Positions 57,306-64,000 of a DNA stretch of 64,000 bases are shown piece by piece; the stretch's first letter is position 1, and each line of letters starts with the position of its first letter. Location: NCBI RefSeq assembly GCF_020497125.1, contig NC_059075.1, positions 41,080,003 through 41,144,002 of the forward strand, written 5' to 3'. The position numbers were made by a program, and so were the translations under genes. The notes below the pieces were generated by a model that searched no databases, had not been told where the DNA came from, and was given only the letters and a program-made list of their open reading frames with translations. The stretch is from Mauremys mutica. Lineage: Eukaryota; Chordata; Testudines; Geoemydidae.

Positions 57306-58349
57306 TAATAAGGAGATCACAAACCATGTAGATGAAGAGATACTGCCGCTTTGTAGACACATCACTGCACCTGTGTACATGGCAACAGTCTCTGTACTAT
57401 TAGAAAAAGAATATTCAAATCCTCCTTTAGGCACCTTTCTCACTCTTTTATCTCCCCTCTCTCTCTTGCTCTCTCTCTCTTATTTAATCTATGCCTTCTC
57501 CCACTGGCAGCAGGATCCTTCTCCAGCTAGCTGATAGCCTATGCTATCATGACTAGATTGTAAGCAAAGTATATGTTCCTGTGGGGGGTTCCAAGTTGGA
57601 GCTTTATGAAGCATAAAGTGACCTGAGACAGAAAGAAACATTTAACAATAAAACTGTAGTGCAGCCAAGCCAAACCCTCTAGGAAGAGGCTGCTAGGAAG
57701 GCAGAGAGAGTCTAGTCTCCATAGACTAGAAATTAGGGATGGAAAGGACTTATTAGGTCTCTTGATCTCCAATTATTCTTGATCTCTTCCCTTCATAGGT
57801 GTATGAAGGGATAGCAGCTAATAGACTGACCACGAGGCCTGTCAGGATTGCAGCTCTATTGGCTGCTTCTCAGAGTATTTCTTCTTCAACTCCCCATCCT
57901 CAACCCTTGCCTTATGACACAGTCCATGGCACAATTGTCTATCTGGCTCCAAGGACCAGCAAGCAGATCTAATAATGGACCTTGGATCAAATAAGGCAGA
58001 GATACAAGGAAAGAAAACTGTGAGCATGAACGGAAAAGATGCATTTGAGAGTTGGGCTGTGTATGTGACAGAGGTAGGCTGGGGGTGACTTGTGTGAGTG
58101 AGTGACAGAAAGTGCATGCACACAGACTGGCCTGACAGGAGAGTGTAAGTGGCAGCACTTAAATGTACATCCTGATGTAGCACACAGTCAAAGATGGTTC
58201 GTCCATGTTGAGTGGTGGTCAGAGTTCAGACCTCACTGGAAGACAGTGGGGTTCTCCAAAGACACTTTGCTATAATTTTGTAGTAGTATTAAAAATTAAC
58301 AAAATTATTACCTCAAACATTCCTGCCATACCTTTACCATAGGCTCTTC

Positions 58350-58663
58350 AGAGGTTCTCAAACTGGGGGAGGGGGGCATGAGAAGCTTTAGGGAAAAAAT
58401 TACTGCACATATTCAGAGCTGGGTGGCCGGAGAGTGGTGGCCATACCATATCATGCCATCCTTACTTCTGCGCTACTGCCGGCAGCGGTGCTGTCTTCAG
58501 GGCTGGGTGCCTGGCCAGCAGCTGCCACTCTCCACTCTGCCTTCAGAGCTGGGCAGTCAAAAAGCGGCAGCTGCTGGCCAGGTGCTGGTGGGGGGAAGGT
58601 CGAGTAAATTACAACAGACACAAAGAAGGGGGGGTGCAATCAAGTTTGAGAACAAATGCTTTA
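58350..58663. mobile_element. hAT-like MITE of the GGTTCTCAA type
   Basis: The ends CAGAGGTTCTCAAACTGGG and AAGTTTGAGAACAAATG are inverted. The flanks do not form a convincing 8-bp duplication. The interior contains GGCAGCTGCTGGCCAGGTGC and a mirrored GGCCAGCAGCTGCCACT. Confidence 0.7.
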
Positions 58664-59469
58664 GGACATTTCCTCTAGCCCAGGTATAGTGGAGTACATT
58701 CATCATGGTGTATCTCCAACAAAGAAATTAACGGAGTTACTATTGGGATTAATCAGCCCAGAATGTCAGTATGTCCTGCTGCAGCAAACCCCATCATATC
58801 AGTGCTGAGACACCATGCTGATAGGTGCCTTAAAAAAAGACACTACCACATTTCAAAAATTATCACAGTGCTTTATTCCCAGGGGCTTATTATAATGAGA
58901 AGAAGCCTCTGTTATGGTCATCTTTGCATCAGTGTGGCCTGAATGGGAATCCACTACTTCTCTTAATAGACTGGAAGGACCACTGTTAAGCAATGAAAGC
59001 TGTATTTCTTCCTTGAACACCACTCTTAATCTACCCTGGGGGAGGAGCATAATACCTGCTATCAAAGTTGTGTTTCTCCCATAGCAGTGCACAGCAGTCA
59101 TTCCTACAGACTTTAGAATTGGCTCTCAGACAGCTCTAGCATGATCCCAGAGTGTACACAAGTAACAAACAGACACAGTACATTGTGATGAGCTGTGTGA
59201 CCTAAGAATATACTGCAGAAATAACTAGTTATGTAGGTAGAACACACATAAACAATATTCTTTCCACATTGAATGTGTGTTCGCATGAACACACCAGTAT
59301 TTACATGTATAGTATGCTGTATTTTCACTAACAGACAACAATAAAGTGTTTTGATTTTTTAAGTTATCTTCTGGATGTTGTGATCTTTAACTGCTCTTTT
59401 GTTCTATTTGTGTGCGTGCACATGTATGTGTATAACAGCATGTTTAGCCACCGTATATGTACAGTAGGA

Positions 59470-59700
59470 AGAAATTAGGAGTCAGGTCTCCTGGGTTCTT
59501 TTCCTGGCTCTGCCACTAATTCACTGTGTGACCTTGGGCAAGCCACTTCATCTCTCTACTTTAGTCACCCCATCTGAAAATGGATCTAATAACATAGGAG
59601 GGTTGTGAGGTTTAATTTGTGTTTGTAAAGTGTTAGGAGGTCCTCAGACAAAATGAGCTAGAGAAGTGTTACTATTATTATTATCCACAGACAGCTTGTC
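59470..59700 (+). repeat. MIR-type SINE, well preserved core
   Basis: GGCTCTGCCACTAATTCACT, then GTGTGACCTTGGGCAAGCCA and an ATAATAT-like tail give the clearest MIR copy in the window. Confidence 0.85.
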
Positions 59701-60229
59701 CAAGTGAATTACTACCTACTAGTACCTATACAACAGAAAAGTTCACCTTGACAGTATCTCGACTAGGAAATGAATTAATTGTTTCTGACAGTCCCCTTGT
59801 TATTGGATTGTGAAGAAGCACTTTGCACTGTATGCCTGGCCTTAGAAGTATTCCCAGGATTATTCTTATTCCACAGTCTAGCTGATCCAACTTCCTCTTC
59901 TCATTACTGATTCTATGTTTTATTCCTAAAGGGGACGGGCTTGCAAGACTTCAGCCAGTAGCTTTTTTTGTGTCAGCACAAATTATGAAATTATGTTGTG
60001 GAATTCTCATCCTCTGCATGTGTCATTTTATTGGCATTGTCGGTTTGGTCAACTCCTGCTATTCACTGCCTGCAGACATGTTACCTCAGACTGTCATCTC
60101 ATCAGGTATCACATACTAAGAAGGGTGGGGCCAGCTCAGTACTTGGAAGGGGGACTCTTCCAAGGAAAACCCAGATATTACACAAAGTAATGCTAGTGAT
60201 TCAGTAAAAATCACTATTCTCTCCAAGTC

Positions 60230-60575
60230 AGTAACCAGTGCCCCAGCCTGATGCTAGAGTCAGCTATGCTGACAGAAGGTCCTGACCATTTCAGTCAGAA
60301 AAAATTTCCACATTTTTAGCAAGTGTTAATCCTGGTATCACAGCCAAATTGCAGTATGGGGAACTGTATTGTGACTCCCTAAAATTCCTCCTGCAATTTC
60401 AGTTATTCCTCACTTCCTGACCTAAATTGATGTGTTGTGTTAATGTGGGCTCTTAAATAGCTTTTCTGAACCATGCTACAGGTGCCTGCATTTTAGCGGT
60501 ACTGAAGTGACCTCTGCTTGTATATCTTCTTGCAATTAATGTCTTTTGGGATGAAAGGCACTATAGAAATGTAAC
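60230..60575 (+). repeat. Copy of the dispersed L2/CR1-like repeat with tail
   Basis: It starts at AAGTCAGTAACCAGTGCCCC, related to 12180-12600, and ends in GAAAGGCACTATAGAAAT, a typical old-LINE 3' end. Confidence 0.55.
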
Positions 60576-60579
60576 ATTA

Positions 60580-62595
60580 TTGTGGTATTGTATGTTGGCT
60601 TATCGCTCTGCTCTCCTCCCAACTCTGTGAACTGCAACATCCAAAATCTAAGAGTGGTGAGACCCTTGGGAGCAGCAGATGTCAAAGCTTCTCACTTATC
60701 CAACCACCCAGACATCTCTTCTATATGGTACCTAAGGTTTCATCAAAATCCCAGAGGGAAAAGAACCCAAATTTTAACAACTCCAACCAGAACCTTTGCT
60801 CCTGGCTGAGACTTGGCAAATTAGGTCCAAGCCCAAGAGTAACATAGTTACTTTCAACAAATTCTCAGGAAATCAGTTTGATGGTTCTAAAGTTTGATAA
60901 AAGTAAAGAAAAAAACTCTTCCCATTTTCAGCTTTTGGAAAGCTTTTTCTTAATGTTCAGAATAACAATAACAACAATTATAACAATATAAACACATTTT
61001 GCAAAGTGATGGTTTCTAACAGGGGCTAACTGCTTCTACTATTTTGAAAACTAAATATTAAGGGCTTAGTCATGTTTGAAAGTCCAGCATTGTGCTGAGA
61101 GTGGTGTGAAGGTGGAGTGCACCATAAGGTTCTCCAGGGGTTAGAGGGTATTAGATGCTGCTCTCTGAGTCCAGTCAGGTGTGCTTTATTGGCTGGTACA
61201 GGGTGAGGGAAGCTGATTCATGGCTCCATGTCTTGCACCCTTTTTGTTGGCTGTGAACATGTATGGGGACCAGGCACATTCTGGCCCTTAATATAGTTTA
61301 AGATACTGACTTTGAAAAGTGGCTATTTCAAAAAATGGTGATTTCGCTGAAGTCTGAAAAAGTCCTAGAAGTGACAGTAGAGACCAAACCAAATGAAAGC
61401 TCGCAGTGCAATGTCACTGCCAGAGAAGACAAGCAGCCATCGTCTGCACTTGGCCACCATAAGCTGGAAGTGAGGACAGCACATAGCAAGAAAGAATTTG
61501 GCCTTGCTTAGGCCGACATAAACATCTGCACAGATGCAGTGTTAGTAACAGGGGTAGATAAAGTGACAGATTCATGAGAATAAAAAGGGAGCATGAATAA
61601 CTGGTTTTGAGTCTGGGTGTCTGTAATTATAAGTTTCTTGCTGGAGTTGCTTTACTGATAAGTAGAAAGTATGAGCTTTTTTGCTGTTGGTATGGAAACA
61701 GTCAGTCCATTAGGGGTTTCTTTGAGTTTTGCTTTGTTTTGAGTTACCTATAAAAGAGTTTAGTTAGTGTGGAGAAGCCTGGAAGAAGTTCTTTTAAGAG
61801 GATTTCTATGAGCTTGGAGCCTGACTGCTACCTCCCCAGTGGCTAGGAGGAAGGCCGGCAACCAGAACCCTGCTGCTGACACTCAACACCATCTCAGACT
61901 TTGGGTAACTATACTTTGGGGTGCTCTAAACTATTGTGATTTTAGAGGTACTCAATAAAAACAAGGATTTTTAGGTGGAAGCACTTTTGTGTGTGCCAAT
62001 CAGATGGAGGTGCTGTATCCCCCATTGATTTATTTCCTGACACCACCTGGAAAACAGAACTAGTTACCACAGCTTTGAGTTCAGATAATCCTGAGTAACA
62101 CCTCACCCTGCCAGGAAAACTGAGTCCCGACTTCAAACCACAGGATCCAATTTCAAACCTCCCAACCTTCAATCCCAGCCCAAACACCAGATCCATTTTA
62201 TGACAGGCTGTCTGAGTTGAGCCTACAGCCATTTCAGAAAGTCCCATGCCTGTCAGGTTAGCCATGAAATCTTGAGCTCATTCAGAAAATCATCTACATG
62301 GACGGTGAAGTTGGCAAGCACAATCAGTCTGGCAAATCCTCTAATCCTGCAGCAAGAAATTCATTAGCTCAAGTAGGGACTTTGCTGCACAGTGGGGCAA
62401 TCTGCACACTAGAATCATCTTAGCTCAATCATGGGACTCATATACAAGATGGAAATGCTGTATCAGACGAAGTGTTTGAGTAGGAGACCCCCTGCATTTT
62501 AGGCTGGTTGCAAACACCACAGCCACAAAATCTCTCATTTGCTCACATTGTATTGAATGTCATATTCTGTATTCCTATGTCCACCCCTTTTTCAA
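60580..62595. other. Gene-free stretch, nothing recognised
   Basis: About 2 kb without a recognisable exon or repeat; poly-purine patches near 60895-60980. Confidence 0.4.
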
Positions 62596-62599
62596 ACTA

Positions 62600-63662
62600 T
62601 GATAAATTTTGTACAAACTATGCCTTGTAAGGTATCTCCTGAAAACTCATGATTTGCTGATCATTATTGTCCTGGTAAAATATGTGTGGCAACATTTTAA
62701 AAGTTATAAGATTCCAATGTATGATGTTACTAAGACATATTCCAAATCTGGGAAAGCAGCCACAATCCAGTTCCTCAGAGATAAAAGGCAAATTGATGCC
62801 TCAGCCAGGTGTCAACAGAATCAAATGGACTATCACTTGTTTAAGAGGCCATTCTTTGGCAGGAAAAAGGGTGTGAGTGAGAAATGGCAAAAAAAATCTG
62901 GAGGTTCCCATCCCCATATACTTTCTGTCTCCTGAACCCCAGCAGGAGATGATTCTCAAAGAAGAGGGAAAGTGTAAGAATGTGGGACAGACACCCTAAG
63001 ATATCTCTCCCTTCATCTCTACTCATGGAATCGACAACACTTGAAGGACAAAGGAAGCATCACTGGATGGTGGAGGGATCCTGGCAGAAATAAATTCAGC
63101 CAGTAAGACTGCTAGAACATGTGGTGAGAGAGAGAGACTTTTGCTTTGAATTCACTTAGCTTGTTAAGTTAGGTATCAGTTGTGTTTCACCTTTTATTTC
63201 TTTGTAACCAATTCTGACTTTTATGCCTCATTACTTGTAATCACTTAAAATCAATCTTTCTATAGTTAATAAACTTGTTTTATTCTTTTATCTAGACTAT
63301 TGTGTTTGGACTGAAGTGTTTGGGAAACTCCATTTGAGATAACAGGATTTGTGCATATCATTTTCTATTAATAAATGACAGACTTTCTATGAGCTTGTAT
63401 TATCCAGAAGAAGAGACCTGGCAGTACAAGATGCACATTTCTGGGGGAAGTCTGGGACTGGGAATTTGCTGGCATTGTTCTGCAGTGTAATTCATAGCAC
63501 TCATACAGTATAGCTGGGAGTAATTTACATGCTGGAGGCTATGTATGAGTAGACCAGAAGTGATTGCTCTCACAGTGAAGCAGTGTAAAAGACACACCAG
63601 GCTGGAGAATTGAGGTGACACAGCTGTTCAACAGTCTAGATTGTAACCTGGGTAATGTCACA
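62600..63662. repeat. LTR-like interspersed repeat (about 1.06 kb)
   Basis: It starts TGATAAATTTTGTACAAACT and ends ...TAATGTCACA, so TG...CA ends are possible. The 63200-63600 part resembles 35280-35720 inside the hAT nest, in the same orientation. It contains TTAATAAACTTGTTTTATTC, which could be a poly(A) signal of an LTR. No retroviral gene is attached, so it is best read as a solo LTR or unclassified repeat; the limits are approximate. Confidence 0.6.
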
Positions 63663-63669
63663 ACTTGGC

Positions 63670-64000
63670 TGGTAACAACTTCAATCCATCATCATTATCT
63701 AACCAGATCTTATTATCTTCTGGGAAAGAGGAGTTTAAGGGGGAAGATGGGTATTGTGTTGATGGAGAAGGAGAGCAAAGGAGTGGAAAACCTGGCAAAC
63801 TTAGCAGTGGTGCCAAGACTGACCTAGAGATGATAGGGTGAAAATGGACAAGTTAAATATGAGGTTCCAGTTAAATATTTCAGCATTTTGGGATGCATAA
63901 GAAGATGGATAACAATGCAGGAAGTTGGGAAATGATAACCCCTGTCTATATAACTCTGATGCAAACACACCTGGGATATTACATTCAGCATTACAGACCT
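63670..64000. other. Gene-free end of window
   Basis: Nothing recognised apart from a 70-codon frame without domains. Confidence 0.4.

Larger units (their letters stand above)
57067..59345 (+). other. ZDHHC22: Probable ZDHHC22 3' UTR with candidate poly(A) signals
   Basis: AATAAA occurs at 57297 (inside a repeat), 57647 and 59340. The last is followed by GTGTTTTGATTTTTTAAG, the T/GT-rich context expected downstream of a cleavage site. No competing gene was recognised, so this stretch is best explained as 3' UTR, but the true end cannot be chosen from sequence alone. Confidence 0.45.

Noticed and set aside
1..64000. CRISPR array, bacterial operon or phage genes
   Set aside because: No regularly spaced identical repeats with unique spacers and no gene-dense organisation; all signs are of vertebrate DNA.

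Overview
This is vertebrate genomic DNA, most likely from a hidden-necked (cryptodiran) turtle. The main clue is a tRNA-derived SINE of the turtle Cry type with a CR1-like tail at 11863-12042. Supporting clues are CR1 and RTE LINE pieces, many hAT-type miniature transposons, MIR-type SINEs and no bacterial-style gene packing. The clade call rests on recognising repeat families by eye.

One protein-coding gene is clearly supported: ZDHHC22, a DHHC-type S-acyltransferase on the + strand. Its coding exons are 51580-52141 and 56801-57066, separated by a 4.66-kb intron with consensus splice sites; together they encode 275 residues. A GC-rich region with a (GA)29 tract (49500-51565) is the likely promoter and 5' UTR area. 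The coding exon carries a minimal AUG-stop uORF six bases before the main start. Poly(A) signals at 57647 and 59340 are candidate 3' ends. In human, from memory, ZDHHC22 lies on 14q24.3 between CIPC and TMEM63C; no exon of either neighbour was recognised here.

The left 49 kb is intergenic or deep intronic and repeat-rich. It holds at least a dozen hAT-type elements, most with 8-bp target-site duplications (TSDs) visible at both ends. A 3.0-kb snap-back hAT element (33195-36218) carries a nested CR1 LINE and LTR-like sequence. A CR1 fragment (38347-39560) is split by two further hAT insertions. A MITE at 44339-44636 can fold into several hairpins. A GC-rich 607-bp hAT-like element sits at 7164-7770.

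At 16990-18360, on the - strand, lies a decayed protein-coding relic of a multi-copy family seen in fish, amphibian and turtle genomes, whose mobility class I could not assign. The ZDHHC22 intron holds a hAT MITE with a C-rich minisatellite, a CR1 tail, an RTE LINE 3' fragment with an open reading frame and a palindromic MITE. The right end (57-64 kb) holds the presumed 3' UTR, several old repeats and a roughly 1.06-kb LTR-like copy.

No tRNA, rRNA, CRISPR array or complete viral gene was seen. The strongest leads are the shared nnnTAnnn insertion sites of one hAT MITE group, the ZDHHC22 start-stop uORF, the hairpin MITE, the decayed gene relic and an exact 56-bp duplication next to a hAT insertion.
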